Assembly (NCBI GenBank): GCA_007751475.1
Contig: CP036434.1
Span: 7,197,524-7,261,523, forward strand
From: Saltatorellus ferox
GTDB lineage: Bacteria; Planctomycetota; UBA1135; GCA-002686595
DNA: 64,000 bases
Reading direction: 5' to 3'
In this document: piece after piece, positions 16,697 to 26,391 of the stretch
Layout of the letters: every line of letters starts with the position of its first letter
How positions within the stretch are numbered: position 1 is the stretch's first letter
Made by a program: the position numbers and the translations under genes
The notes under the pieces: model-generated
Seen by the model: the letters and a program-made list of their open reading frames with translations, nothing else
Database searches by the model: none
Told to the model about the DNA's origin: nothing

Positions 16697-19600
16697 CTAC
16701 TGCCTCAGAGAGAGCATGTCCGAGGTCGGTGGCCAGCTGAGCTCCGCTTGCTGCATGCGCCATCTCGCCTTCAATGGACCGGCGTCCAGACGGATGGTCA
16801 GCCAGCCTTCGCCGTCCGTCTCGAAGCTCGCCCTCGGCCCCGCGGGAGAGCGGAATTCGACGGATTGACCGGCCAGCGGCTCTTCCGCGACGAAGACGCG
16901 CAGGCGATGCTCCGTCACCGTCAACCCGACGGGGACCACGTGGGCCGCGGTCTCCGGGACCGTGACGACAGGGCCATTCAGGACGGCCGCGTCGCCCTGG
17001 ACGACGCTCGCCACGTATTCACCTGGCTCCAGGAGGCAGCTCCCCAGGGCGTCGGCTGGGCCTTTGATTCCACCCTGTCGACGCGGTGATTCGCCGTCCA
17101 CTCGATAGAAGGACACGGAGGTCTGCGCGCTCGAGGCGGCTCCCGAGGCCGGTGGCAGCTCGGCGCTTACCGCGACGGGCGCTCCGTTCACGAAGCCGAA
17201 GCTCTCCTGGTGCACCTCGCCCTCCTCCAGGACAACGGATCCGATCACGAAGCTGGCCGCGGGCGGTCCGGAGAAGCTCGACCACGAGCGGACGCGCTCG
17301 CGGGTGATGGCGACGAGAGTCTCGCCCGCCGGGATTCCCTCCACGTGGAACTTTCCGTTGGCGTCGAGTTCCGGCGCACGCCAGCCGGGTGATCCCGCCA
17401 TCCGCGGGTCCGCGATGCCCAGGTAGACCGCCCAGCCGCCCGTCGGAAGATGCGCCGGCAGCTCGATCGTGCCCTCCAGCGTCGCTCCGCGCGGCAGGAT
17501 CAAATGGACCGGCTCCCCATGGTCCTGCGCGGTCCGAAGGTCGCTCAGCACCCACGTTCGGCCGGGCCGGTCCGCCATCACGTAGTAGCTTCCCGCGTCA
17601 GGCAGGTCGATCTCGAAGCGACCCTCTTCGTCCGCCAGCGTTTCGGCCGCGGACATGCGCCATTCCTCCCCGCCGTAGCCAGCGCCGCCCCCCAGCATCA
17701 TCATGCTCGCAGGGGAATCATCGATCTGCGCAGGCCGGACGAGGTAGACCTTGACCCCGATCGCCGGCTCGCCGTCCGGATAGCTCACCGTACCGGTCAT
17801 CGCGGAGAGCGGCTCCAGAGTGAGGCTGACGACGCGGCGCTCGCCGGGCTGGAGATTCTCGAGAGCCACCGTGCTCTCCCCCGCTGCGCCCCGAACGAAC
17901 AGTCGGTAGCTGCGCGGAACCACGTGCTCGATGACGCCACCTGGCAGCTCTTCCTTGCCGTCGTGCACCGGATTCACGTAGCTCGAGAAATGACCCGGTG
18001 CGAGCGTCTCTGCGAGCGCGACCGAGTAGAGGCTGACCGGGTTCCCCCCAGCGTCGCGCACGTCGAGTTCGAGGCTGGCCGAACCGAGCAGTACCACCGA
18101 CTTGATCTCTCCGGTCTCTTGGATTTCCGCCGACCATGGCTCGAAGCGCGGGTCCGTCAGGGTTACCGAAATCGGCGCGGGAGCCGCGTCCCGCACTTCG
18201 AAGGTCCAACCTGCATCGTCCAGCGCCACGACTTCCAGCACCGTGCCGTCCGCCGCCGTCGCCTGGAACGATTCGGGCGCGATCGCGGGATCCAAGGGAC
18301 CGACGCGCCGACTCAAGGAGAGCCGCAGGCTGCTGCTCACGGTGGCGCTCAGGTCGACCGGGAACGCCCAGGGCTCGGTGCCGACGACGGGCAGCGTGAC
18401 GACCTCTGGCTCGCGCGTCCGCTCTCCCTGGGAGGAGTAGAAGCTGAACTCGACCTCCCCCGCCGGAAGCCCCGAGACCTCGAACGTGCTCTGCCCCTCG
18501 GGCACCACCGCTCTCAGGCGAGTGGAGGTGCGCTCGAACATCGTGTCCGCCCGTCGGGATTCAGCGACGACGCCCCACGATCGATCGGAGAGCGTCTCGC
18601 CCGTCGGTGACTCCATTCGGCCACGGAGGGCGTGGCCCGGCTCCAGCTCCAGCGTCCCCAGCCGCTTGTCGTTCCCGGCTTCGATGGCGTCGAAGCGCCA
18701 TGCTGCCGTTGCACGTCCCTGGGCCTTGACCTCGAGGTAGAAGCGGTAGTTCAGTGGAACGTCGAAGGACACCTCCATGTTCCCGTCGGGGCCGAGCTCG
18801 CCCGCGAGATCCTCCCATTCCAGTGAGTCCTCGGGAGCTTCCTGGACCTGCTGATTGGACTCGTCGGCCCCGCCTTTGGTTCGCCCACTGAGGCTCCACG
18901 AAACGCCGGGAACGGGTTGGCCCTCGTCGTCGACGAAGCGAGCGCTGATGCGCGCCGTCCGGTCCATGGCGGGCCGCGTCGTCGGCGCCGCCGCAGCCGA
19001 CCGCGCGGGATCTGGCCCCGGCGCCGCGAGGTTCGCGACCGGAGCCAAAGAGGCCGTAGACATCGGCGCTCCCGCCAGAGTCGCGGGCCCTGCGCTTCCA
19101 GGAGCCGACGAACCCCAGACCCAGGCCACCGCCAGCGCAGAGGCGGCTACGAGCGCCGCGGCACCGAAGACCGCAGGTCTCCCGATGGAGCCCGTGACCA
19201 CCGTCGCCGAACTCGCCGCGGCCGCCGCGGTCTCCTTCCGAGGCGCAGCCCACGGGAGCAGGGCGAGGCACCACGAGCGACGATCTCCGCCATGGGCCGC
19301 ATCGATGCGCTGCCGCAGCATCTCGAGCCCACGGTCCACGCGCTGACTCGCCGTCGACTTCGCGACGCCCATACGCCCCGCGGCCTCCGTCACCGAGAGA
19401 TCCGCCACGTAGACGAGGTGCAGCGCCGTCCGCTGGGGCTCCGGCAGCGCAAGAAGCTCCTCGGCCACGAGGCTCCTGAGCTGCCTGTCCCCCACCACCT
19501 CGTCGGTCGCAGGCGCCTCCTGCTCGCGCAGATGGGCCGCCGACTCGGCGCGCTCGCGCTGGTTCCGCGCCGAGCGGAAGGCCTTCGAGCCGGCTCGAAG

Positions 19601-19777
19601 GAGAACGACGCTGAGCCAGGACCGCTTGTCTCGCGCAGCCCGCCCCGCCTGCAGGTCGGCTAGCCATGCCTCCTGGACAAGGTCGTCGGCTGCGTGGGGA
19701 TCCTGGACGAGGCTGCGGGCCATGCGCCGCAGCCATTCGTCCTGGCTCAAGATGGCTTCGATGTCGAGTGTGTTCAT
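16697..19777 (-). CDS. ECF sigma factor fused to a membrane helix and carboxypeptidase-regulatory-like domains
   Basis: A 1026-aa fusion; the ATG at 19777 fits the sigma domain start. Residues 1-85 are sigma region 2 (DDLVQEAWLADLQ, SWLSVVLLRAGSKAFR), and about 110-158 are region 4 (LPEPQRTALHLVYV, SVTEAAGRMGVAKSTASQRV). A membrane helix spans 201-222, followed by an A/P-rich linker and about 750 residues of beta-sandwich repeats of the carboxypeptidase regulatory-like type (ISARFVDDEGQPVPGVSW, MTGTVSYPDGEPAIGVKVYL). Topology would place the sigma part inside and the repeats outside, making a one-piece sensor. No anti-sigma gene is adjacent. It is divergent from the zinc-ribbon gene across 273 bp, where its promoter should lie. 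Confidence 0.88.
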   Translation of the reverse strand: MNTLDIEAILSQDEWLRRMARSLVQDPHAADDLVQEAWLADLQAGRAARDKRSWLSVVLLRAGSKAFRSARNQRERAESAAHLREQEAPATDEVVGDRQLRSLVAEELLALPEPQRTALHLVYVADLSVTEAAGRMGVAKSTASQRVDRGLEMLRQRIDAAHGGDRRSWCLALLPWAAPRKETAAAAASSATVVTGSIGRPAVFGAAALVAASALAVAWVWGSSAPGSAGPATLAGAPMSTASLAPVANLAAPGPDPARSAAAAPTTRPAMDRTARISARFVDDEGQPVPGVSWSLSGRTKGGADESNQQVQEAPEDSLEWEDLAGELGPDGNMEVSFDVPLNYRFYLEVKAQGRATAAWRFDAIEAGNDKRLGTLELEPGHALRGRMESPTGETLSDRSWGVVAESRRADTMFERTSTRLRAVVPEGQSTFEVSGLPAGEVEFSFYSSQGERTREPEVVTLPVVGTEPWAFPVDLSATVSSSLRLSLSRRVGPLDPAIAPESFQATAADGTVLEVVALDDAGWTFEVRDAAPAPISVTLTDPRFEPWSAEIQETGEIKSVVLLGSASLELDVRDAGGNPVSLYSVALAETLAPGHFSSYVNPVHDGKEELPGGVIEHVVPRSYRLFVRGAAGESTVALENLQPGERRVVSLTLEPLSAMTGTVSYPDGEPAIGVKVYLVRPAQIDDSPASMMMLGGGAGYGGEEWRMSAAETLADEEGRFEIDLPDAGSYYVMADRPGRTWVLSDLRTAQDHGEPVHLILPRGATLEGTIELPAHLPTGGWAVYLGIADPRMAGSPGWRAPELDANGKFHVEGIPAGETLVAITRERVRSWSSFSGPPAASFVIGSVVLEEGEVHQESFGFVNGAPVAVSAELPPASGAASSAQTSVSFYRVDGESPRRQGGIKGPADALGSCLLEPGEYVASVVQGDAAVLNGPVVTVPETAAHVVPVGLTVTEHRLRVFVAEEPLAGQSVEFRSPAGPRASFETDGEGWLTIRLDAGPLKARWRMQQAELSWPPTSDMLSLRQ

Positions 19778-20050
19778 GATCAGGTGTCTCCAACGCTGGA
19801 GTACGAGCGACACGCGATCGTTCGGGGAAATCGCAGGAAAACGAAGTGCCGACCACCAGGCAGCCCTCTGCGCGGGTCACTGTAGCTCCAAAGACCGCAC
19901 CCTCAGCGCAGGGAGCCCCACCATCATCCAGTACCCTGCGTGGAGGACGTCCCACCGACGGCCAGCCCGAATGATGGCCGAAAGAAGGACCACCAGCACG
20001 CCCGAACGACGCCGTCGCGGCTCCAGCGGATGCGCCAGGGACATCGAACG

Positions 20051-20938
20051 ATGAAGAGAATCCACCTGCTTTCCTGCGGCCAGTGCAAGCGCCAGCTCGA
20101 CGTGACCGCGCTGGCCATCGGCGACGAGGTCCAATGCGTCTGCGACGCCGTCCATATCGTGAGCGAGCCGAAGCTGGTGCAGATCCGAGGACTTGCCTGC
20201 AAGCGCTGCGGAGGCGTCCTTCAGGAGGGCGACACGTCATGCAGCTTCTGCCTCGCCGCGCTCGCGCCGGAAGAGCGCGAGGTCACCACCCTCTGCCCCG
20301 TCTGCGCGAAGCGGCTTCCGAACGACTCCGTGCACTGCAACCAGTGCGGGGTCAGCCTGCGCGCCGCCGCCGTTCCGCCGCTTCCCCACGGAGGAGCGTG
20401 TCCGCGATGCCGCGGTGAGCTTCGGATTCACCTGTTGCCCGACGCCGAAGTCGTCGAGTGTGGCGGCGAAAGCGGCTGCGGAGGGACCTGGTGCACACGC
20501 GACACGTTCGAAAGGATGATGCAGAACCTACGTCAGGCCGTCCACCGCGGCGAGGTCGGTCCGGACGGCGCCCGGAAGAAGCTCGAGTCACTCGGCGCTC
20601 CCGAAGGCGCCGTCTCCGCCTACGTGCCGTGCCTCACCTGCGGTGAACTCATGCAGCGCCGTCAGTTCCGGTTCGAAGACAGGCCGAGCCGGATCGTCAT
20701 CGACCTCTGTCGAGATCACGGCGTCTGGTTCGATCGCGGCGAACTGGAGGGCGTCCTCGCGTTCATACGCAGCTCGATCGCCGCGTCGGGAGCGAGCTCT
20801 CCGGCGCGGAACCTCCCTCCGCCGATCACCGCCCGCGTCCCGAAGTATCGCAAGGAGCCTCAGACCTCGGGAGAGAGTTCGAGTTCCTTCCTGGGCGTCC
20901 TCCTGGACGCGATCTCGGACTACTTCTGGCTGGACTGA
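20051..20938 (+). CDS. Multi-zinc-ribbon protein (zf-TFIIB-like)
   Basis: A 295-aa soluble protein; the ATG at 20051 starts MKRIHLLSCGQC, where the first zinc-ribbon cysteines appear. Successive CxxC pairs follow: CGQC/CVCD, CKRC/CSFC, CPVC/CNQC, CPRC with CGGESGCGGTW, and CLTC. The last two blocks match the zf-TFIIB pattern: a Cys pair, then a late Cys or His with a W(F)DRGELE motif (CRDHGVWFDRGELE, about 230-245). The C-terminus ends in a short hydrophobic segment (LGVLLDAISDYFW). Such proteins are thought to bind nucleic acid or protein partners; the role is unknown. Its stop is 12 bp from the convergent HEAT-protein stop. Confidence 0.8.
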   Translation: MKRIHLLSCGQCKRQLDVTALAIGDEVQCVCDAVHIVSEPKLVQIRGLACKRCGGVLQEGDTSCSFCLAALAPEEREVTTLCPVCAKRLPNDSVHCNQCGVSLRAAAVPPLPHGGACPRCRGELRIHLLPDAEVVECGGESGCGGTWCTRDTFERMMQNLRQAVHRGEVGPDGARKKLESLGAPEGAVSAYVPCLTCGELMQRRQFRFEDRPSRIVIDLCRDHGVWFDRGELEGVLAFIRSSIAASGASSPARNLPPPITARVPKYRKEPQTSGESSSSFLGVLLDAISDYFWLD

Positions 20939-20950
20939 CCCAGGGGCGCA

Positions 20951-23092
20951 TCAGAGGATGTCGAAGATCGCGTGGTACTGCCCACCGAGGGTCGACGTCA
21001 TCGCCGAGTAGGGCAACGCGTGCGCCATCGGGTTGCGCCAGGGAAGCGCGCTCTCCTCGCAGAGGATCCCGACGCCCACGATCGCCATCGAACGGGTGGC
21101 GCTCGGCATCGAACGATCTTCCACGAGTGCGAGCAATGGATCGACAGCGCGCCGGTCCCCGATCGACCCGAGGCTGACCGCGATCGCAGCCCGGGTCCCG
21201 TGGGACTTCGCCGCGATCAGCGCTTCCACCAGCGTCGGCGTCAGCCGCACGTCGCCGATCAGCCCGAGCCCCACGGAGAGGTGCCAGCAAAGGTCCGGCC
21301 GCGAGAGAGACTCCCGCAGGGAGTCGAGTAGCGCGTCCTTCGCGGGCTCGTGCCCGACGAGTCCGAGCGCGAGGGCCAGGTAGCCCTTCGCCTCCGGCTC
21401 ACCGATGCGCCGGAAAGCCTCCAGCATGACCTCGCCAGCCTTGCCTCGAGCGGCCGGGTCGGCACCCTTGTGAAGCAGCGCGGCACCGAGGGCGTAGGCG
21501 CCGATGGTCGTGACGTTGCGCTGGTTCGCCAGCTCGGCGAGCAGCTCCTTCCGCCGGAGAAGTACGCGGGCCGGAGCTGGCACGCCCGGCGCACCAGCGC
21601 TCGCTTGATGGAGTTGAAAGGCCTGAACCCCGAGGGCCAGCGCGGCCCAGGGGCGCTCCAGGCAGCTCCCCTTCCGGCTCTGCGTGCGCAGGAGCTGCGC
21701 CGCCGCGCTCGCGCTCTGGAAGGGATCGTCGCCGAACCCGGCGCGGGCCGAGGCCTGCGCCAGCGACATGGCGGCGAAGCGGCGCTCCATCGGCTGACCG
21801 GTCGCCATCATTCGCTCCAGAAAACGGATGGACGCCTCGTCCTCCTCGCCCTTGCCCGAACGGGCCAGCTCGCCGAGCGCGACGAGCGCAGCGCTGCGAA
21901 CGTCGGACGAGCGGCGGCGATCGCTGGCTTCCGTACGAAGACGCCTCTGCACATCGTCACGCAACGCCGCGTCGCGGTCCGACGCGAACTTCGCCAGCGT
22001 CGTGAGGCAAAACGCCCGCTCCTTGGGCGAGGTGATCGTGGAGTCGCGCTCCGACGTGCCCAGGCGGGTCAGAAGCCACCGGGCCATCCCCGCAGAAGAC
22101 ACGAGGGCCTCCACGTCGGGGTGCGAGCGCAGGGCAGCCGGCGGAAGCGTCACGGCCAGGGGAAGCTTGCACTGGCCGAGCGCGAGCATCGCCGCCGCGG
22201 GCACCTCGGCGCTCGTCGAAGGTGTCTGAAGCGTATCGAGGAGTCGCGCGGCCACCTCCTGCTGACGCGCCACGTCCGCCGTATCGAACGCGAGGACGCC
22301 GAGCCCGAAGGCCGCGAAAGCCCGTGTGCGGTCGGGGACCTCGCCGCGGCCCAAGAGCGCGGCGCCCGCCTCCGTCCCGTCGAGCAGCTCAGCGAGTGTT
22401 TCGAAGCTGGTTCCCTCGCCGAAGATGCCGAGGGCGAGGGCTGCGGTCTCCGAGACCACCTGGGAGCGCGAGGCGAGATGAGCGGTGAGCGCGGGCTCGA
22501 TGCCGAGGCCCAGACCAACGAAGGGACCCTGACCGACGATGGGACCCTGACCACCGATGCGAGCGAGAGCAATGAGCGCCGACTGGCACATCTCGTCGCT
22601 CTCCTCGCCGCTCAGAACCCCGAGCAGCGCTGGCACGACGGACGCATCGATCATGCGGCGGGAAGGCGGCCGATCCGCCCGAACGACGGCCGAGAGCCCG
22701 CTCGTCACCATCGCGTGCCTACGCCTGACGGTGTCGCGCAGATCCAGGAACTCGTCGCGTTCCAGCCGCCACCAGAGCTCCCAACGCAGGGGATCGAGCG
22801 TACCGATCGGCGGCCCGGCCCCGGGTCCCGGCGACCGAGGAGGATTCGAAGCTCCGCCGAGGAGTCCTCCCGTGTCACCGGCCTCACTCCCCCCTTCGGC
22901 GGGCTTGCTCGGGGGGCCAATCTTTGGTTCCGCTGGCAAGCCCGCAGGGAACTCGGGGGCCGGTGGACCCCCATAGCAGAGGATGCCCTTCCCGAGTGGG
23001 CCACCGGTGGCGCCGGTACTCCCCTGGAGCGAAGCGGACGGGGGCGCGAGGGCCAGCAGTGCGGCGAGTGACGTGACGAAGAATCGGATCAT
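20951..23092 (-). CDS. Secreted HEAT-repeat protein
   Basis: A 713-aa protein; the ATG at 23092 begins a signal peptide (FFVTSLAALLALAPPSASL). A Gly/Pro-rich stretch (about 30-85) is followed by many alpha-helical HEAT/armadillo-like repeats to the C-terminus (for example VVPALLGVLSGEESDEMCQSAL, ALAL.GIFGEG, AAIAVSLGSIGDRRAVDPLL). This suggests a large extracytoplasmic scaffold. Its stop lies 12 bp from the convergent zinc-ribbon gene. No enzyme motif is visible. A long antisense frame exists but is a GC-driven shadow. Confidence 0.78.
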   Translation of the reverse strand: MIRFFVTSLAALLALAPPSASLQGSTGATGGPLGKGILCYGGPPAPEFPAGLPAEPKIGPPSKPAEGGSEAGDTGGLLGGASNPPRSPGPGAGPPIGTLDPLRWELWWRLERDEFLDLRDTVRRRHAMVTSGLSAVVRADRPPSRRMIDASVVPALLGVLSGEESDEMCQSALIALARIGGQGPIVGQGPFVGLGLGIEPALTAHLASRSQVVSETAALALGIFGEGTSFETLAELLDGTEAGAALLGRGEVPDRTRAFAAFGLGVLAFDTADVARQQEVAARLLDTLQTPSTSAEVPAAAMLALGQCKLPLAVTLPPAALRSHPDVEALVSSAGMARWLLTRLGTSERDSTITSPKERAFCLTTLAKFASDRDAALRDDVQRRLRTEASDRRRSSDVRSAALVALGELARSGKGEEDEASIRFLERMMATGQPMERRFAAMSLAQASARAGFGDDPFQSASAAAQLLRTQSRKGSCLERPWAALALGVQAFQLHQASAGAPGVPAPARVLLRRKELLAELANQRNVTTIGAYALGAALLHKGADPAARGKAGEVMLEAFRRIGEPEAKGYLALALGLVGHEPAKDALLDSLRESLSRPDLCWHLSVGLGLIGDVRLTPTLVEALIAAKSHGTRAAIAVSLGSIGDRRAVDPLLALVEDRSMPSATRSMAIVGVGILCEESALPWRNPMAHALPYSAMTSTLGGQYHAIFDIL

Positions 23093-23181
23093 GGGATTGC
23101 GGCGAGTAGCCGACCACCCGGACCGGGTCACAGGGCCTTGGACGCGCGGCGCGACGGTGTAGAGGCCTCCCGAAATGAGGC

Positions 23182-23221
23182 GCGGCCCCGCGAGCCCCTC
23201 GAAAGGTGCTCGCGGGGCCGC
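23182..23221 (-). terminator. Hairpin downstream of the LamG gene
   Basis: A 14-bp perfect stem (23182-23195 with 23208-23221, GCGGCCCCGCGAGC) has a 12-nt loop. It lies 22 bp beyond the stop of the minus-strand gene at 23244 and before the start of the next minus-strand gene (23092). No T-tract is obvious. Confidence 0.7.
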
Positions 23222-23243
23222 CCGAGAGGCCGCGTACTTCTGC

Positions 23244-24776
23244 TTAGAAGAACGTGATCTCGAGGCCGTTCGTGAAGTTCGACGTGGTGCCGCCGCTTCC
23301 GTTGGTATCGCGATACCAGGTCTGGAAGTTGAACGTGTCACCGGAGTTCGCGCTCACGAAGCCCGTCGGGGACGGGATCGCGCCCAGGTTGATTCCGAGC
23401 TGGAACGTACCCATCGCATTCGACTGTTTGATCTGACCCGGGCCGACGTAGCGACCGATCTGGCCAGAGAGGCACAGGTTGCCCGAGCTGCCTCCCGGGC
23501 CCATCACGAAGCCCTGGTTCGGGGACACGATGAAGAAGCCGAAGGAGAGCGCCGGAAGATCGGACGCGACGAGCGTCACGTCGTTCAGGCTCACCTGAAC
23601 GCTGCCAGCACCCGTCAACTCACCCGAAGCGCCGGTCGAGTTCGGAACCGTCGCACAGTACTGGGAGCCGATGAAGCCGCCGCCCAGCGTCGTGCCCGGG
23701 TTCGCGTAGAGCATGGCGATGTCCGCCGGGCTCAGCTGACCCGCGTAGACCTGAACGTCGTCCATGCGACCGTTGAAGAACTGCGGAATCGAGAAGTTCG
23801 GGTCCCATGCGCCGAGGAACCAGGTCGAGTTCGGGTCGCGGGCAAACTCCTCGCCCATCGCCACGTTGCCGGACTGGACACCGTCGAAGTAGAACGTGAC
23901 GTCGGCCAGCTCGCTCATGGAGATGGCGACGTGGTGCCAGGTTCCAGGAACGAGGACGCCGGGGTTGGCGCCGTAGTCGAGGACGGCGTGGGTGGTGGCG
24001 CTGAGGCCGAACTGGCTGACCGAGAACGACCAGCTACCGCTGGGGCCGTCGTTGCTGAGGATCCGCATACCACCGGTCGGCGTCTGATCGACGTTGATCC
24101 AGGCCATGGCGGTGAAGTCGTAGCGCAGAGCGTCGAGCGCAGGCGCCGAGGTGATCTCGACGTAGGAGCTGGTCCCGTCGAAGCGCACCGAGTTGCCAGC
24201 GATGCCGGGCTGGCTGTTCATGGTGGCGGAGTAAATGCCAGGCTGGTTATTGCCCGAGAAGTCATTGGCGATGGCGCCCGGCTCGTCGAGGGTCCAGTGC
24301 CCCGCGAGCACAGGCGGAGCCACGGGCATGATCTCCTCGATGTTGATGATGCCCATTCCTGTGGCGCCACCCCATCCGCCGGGGCGGATGTAGTAGGTCG
24401 TGCCGGCGGTCGCCTGGAACGAGACGATGCTCTGGGTGCCGCAGGTGTCGTCGTTGCAAACAATGGCGGTCTGGCTACCGCAGGCGCCTTCGAGCACCTC
24501 CAGCACGGTGTCGAACGTCGTGCCACACAGCTCGACGAGATAGACGGCGTTGTTCGGCGCGTTGAACGAGTACCAGATGTCCGCGCGGCCTTGGGTGGGC
24601 TCGCACGTGTAGGCCGGAAGGCTGTCGGTGGCTCCGGTGCCCACGGCGCTATCGAAGGTCGTGAGACCGATCGAGATCGGAAGGGCCGTGGAGCAATCGT
24701 CGTTCATCACCTGTGCGGAGGCGACACCTGCGATGAGAGCGGCGGGGAATAGTGAAGAAGCGAGAGTCAGTCTCAT
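23244..24776 (-). CDS. Secreted LamG-domain protein with shared C-terminal module
   Basis: A 510-aa protein with a signal peptide (LASSLFPAALIAGVASA). Residues about 23-145 form a beta-sandwich with the pattern typical of extracellular PPC-like domains (DDCSTALPI, ADIWYSFNAP, FDTVLEVLEGACG, YYIRPGGWGG). Residues about 157-365 are a concanavalin-like LamG domain (GHWTLDEPG, VRFDGTSSYVEI, WHHVAISMS, YFDGVQSG, NGRMDDVQVYAGQLS). The last about 135 residues (QYCATVPNSTG...NLCLSGQIGRY...FQTWYRD) are the module shared with the protein at 3782-6313. Likely surface-exposed and glycan-binding; ligand unknown. Confidence 0.85.
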   Translation of the reverse strand: MRLTLASSLFPAALIAGVASAQVMNDDCSTALPISIGLTTFDSAVGTGATDSLPAYTCEPTQGRADIWYSFNAPNNAVYLVELCGTTFDTVLEVLEGACGSQTAIVCNDDTCGTQSIVSFQATAGTTYYIRPGGWGGATGMGIINIEEIMPVAPPVLAGHWTLDEPGAIANDFSGNNQPGIYSATMNSQPGIAGNSVRFDGTSSYVEITSAPALDALRYDFTAMAWINVDQTPTGGMRILSNDGPSGSWSFSVSQFGLSATTHAVLDYGANPGVLVPGTWHHVAISMSELADVTFYFDGVQSGNVAMGEEFARDPNSTWFLGAWDPNFSIPQFFNGRMDDVQVYAGQLSPADIAMLYANPGTTLGGGFIGSQYCATVPNSTGASGELTGAGSVQVSLNDVTLVASDLPALSFGFFIVSPNQGFVMGPGGSSGNLCLSGQIGRYVGPGQIKQSNAMGTFQLGINLGAIPSPTGFVSANSGDTFNFQTWYRDTNGSGGTTSNFTNGLEITFF

Positions 24777-24944
24777 CTATTTCGGTGAAGGGTTGCAGGA
24801 TGGAAAAGGGGCGCCGAGGAACCCCGGCGCCTGGGCCACCATAGCACGCCTTCCGTGGGGTCGCATCGTCAAGGGAAGCCCCGACCGCATGAGAACTTCG
24901 CCACGCCTCAAGATCGCCCAGTCCTACTTACACGAACCGAACCC

Positions 24945-25748
24945 ATGCGCTGCCCGATACGTCCAATGGCCCTCCTGTTCACGCTCTGCGCCACGGGATT
25001 GAACGCGTGCATGGCCCCGGGTGTCGAGACGGAACCTCCTGCCCTGAGGGTCGTCACCTACAACATCCGGCACGGGCACGGCATGGATGGTGCGGTCGAC
25101 CTCCAACGGATCGCCGAGGTCCTTCGGCCGCTCGACGCGGACGTGATCCTGCTCCAGGAGGTGGACCAGGGATGCACGCGCTCGGGGAGCGTGAACCAGG
25201 CCGCCGCCCTCGGGAATGCCCTCGATCTGGAAGCACGGTTCGGCGCGTTTCGTCCTTTCGGCGGCGGTCTCTACGGCATGGCTGCGCTTTCCCGATGGCC
25301 GATCCTCGCCAGCGAGGTGGTCGAACTCCCACCGGGGCCGAACGCTCTCTCTTGCCTCGAACTCGACATCGACTTCCACGGCGCGCCGATCACCGTCACG
25401 GGGCTGCATCTCGTCATGACCGAGGAACAGCGCCTCGCCCAGGCGAAGTTCCTCGTCGATCGCTACCGCGGCCACTCGGCTCCCGTCGTCCTCGCCGGCG
25501 ACCTCAATTCCGAGCGCGACTCGCCGGTGCTCCCGCTCCTGGAGACCACTTTCGACTGCCCCGAAAAGCCGTTCGCGCCGCTCACCTTCCCGTCGGCAGA
25601 ACCCGTGAAGGAAATCGACTTCGTGCTGCTCGGCCCCCGCGGCGCGTGGACCGTCGTCGAACACGAGGTGATCCCGGAAGCGCTCGCGTCGGACCACCGC
25701 CCGGTCTTGCTCAGCGCGCGCCCGCCAGCTCCTCGATCGGCACGTTGA
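24945..25748 (+). CDS. Endonuclease/exonuclease/phosphatase-family lipoprotein
   Basis: A 267-aa protein; the ATG at 24945 precedes a hydrophobic segment with lipobox-like LNAC. The EEP fold motifs are VVTYNIRHG (Mg-binding Asn), LLQEVD (catalytic Glu), LAGDLNSE (Asp/Asn) and SDHRPVLL (catalytic His). Substrate class (DNA, phospholipid, inositol phosphate) cannot be told from sequence. The last 38 bp overlap the 3' end of the convergent dipeptidase gene. A second, cytosolic EEP protein is at 39519-40325. Confidence 0.88.
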   Translation: MRCPIRPMALLFTLCATGLNACMAPGVETEPPALRVVTYNIRHGHGMDGAVDLQRIAEVLRPLDADVILLQEVDQGCTRSGSVNQAAALGNALDLEARFGAFRPFGGGLYGMAALSRWPILASEVVELPPGPNALSCLELDIDFHGAPITVTGLHLVMTEEQRLAQAKFLVDRYRGHSAPVVLAGDLNSERDSPVLPLLETTFDCPEKPFAPLTFPSAEPVKEIDFVLLGPRGAWTVVEHEVIPEALASDHRPVLLSARPPAPRSAR

Positions 25749-26391
25749 GCAGAGAGCGCTCCTGCCAGCCGTCCGCATCGAAGTGCCACCACTCGGAGCT
25801 GAGCACCCGGAACCCGTGGGCCGCCATGGCCTCGATCAAGCGATCCCGATTCCTGCGCATCGGCTCCAGCACGTCGGCGTCGGCCCGCGCCTCCGGCACG
25901 AACGCGTCGAACTGCGTGGGCATGGGCAGCGCGCGGCCGTTTCCATCGACGAGCGCGAGATCCACGGCCATCCCCCGATTGTGCCTGGAGCCCTTCGACG
26001 GATCCGCCACGAAGTCAGGGTCGCCTATGACGTCCCACATGCGCTTCGTCACGGACCAGGGACGATAGCCGTCGAAGACGAGGAGCCCGAGCCCGTCGGC
26101 TTCGAGGTCGTCCTGCACCTGCGAAAGCCGCTCCATCGCCGAGCGGCGCAGGTAGATCCTGCCCACCGGATAGAGCGCTTCGCCGACGAAGTTGTCAGGG
26201 GTCGCGTAGACCGCCCGCACCCGGATCCGCGGGTCCGCGGAGGCCACCTCCACCAGCGGATCGTCCGTCGGGGCCACGGTCACGAGGTCGAGATCCGCGG
26301 CCGGATCGTCGACGACTCCCGGACCGGCGCAGCTCACATGGGGAACCAGCAGCAGCACGCCCGCCGCCCATCGAGTGAGGAAACACATCAT
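25711..26391 (-). CDS. D-Ala-D-Ala dipeptidase (VanX/DdpX-like) lipoprotein
   Basis: A 226-aa protein; the ATG at 26391 overlaps the upstream TGA (ATGA), and an in-frame ATG follows immediately. The N-terminus is a lipoprotein-like signal (GVLLLVPHVSC). Family motifs are FDGYRPWSVTKRMW, the zinc motif SRHNRGMAVDLAL (SxHxxGxAxD) and the catalytic Glu/zinc His in EWWHF. VanX-type enzymes hydrolyse D-Ala-D-Ala. In this cluster, with muramidase and amidase genes and no resistance ligase, peptidoglycan recycling is more likely than vancomycin resistance. The 3' end overlaps the convergent EEP gene. Confidence 0.9.
   Translation of the reverse strand: MMCFLTRWAAGVLLLVPHVSCAGPGVVDDPAADLDLVTVAPTDDPLVEVASADPRIRVRAVYATPDNFVGEALYPVGRIYLRRSAMERLSQVQDDLEADGLGLLVFDGYRPWSVTKRMWDVIGDPDFVADPSKGSRHNRGMAVDLALVDGNGRALPMPTQFDAFVPEARADADVLEPMRRNRDRLIEAMAAHGFRVLSSEWWHFDADGWQERSLLNVPIEELAGAR

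Noticed and set aside
21350..23071. 573-codon plus-strand frame over the HEAT gene
   Set aside because: Arg/Gly-rich shadow; the minus-strand frame has clear HEAT repeats and a signal peptide.
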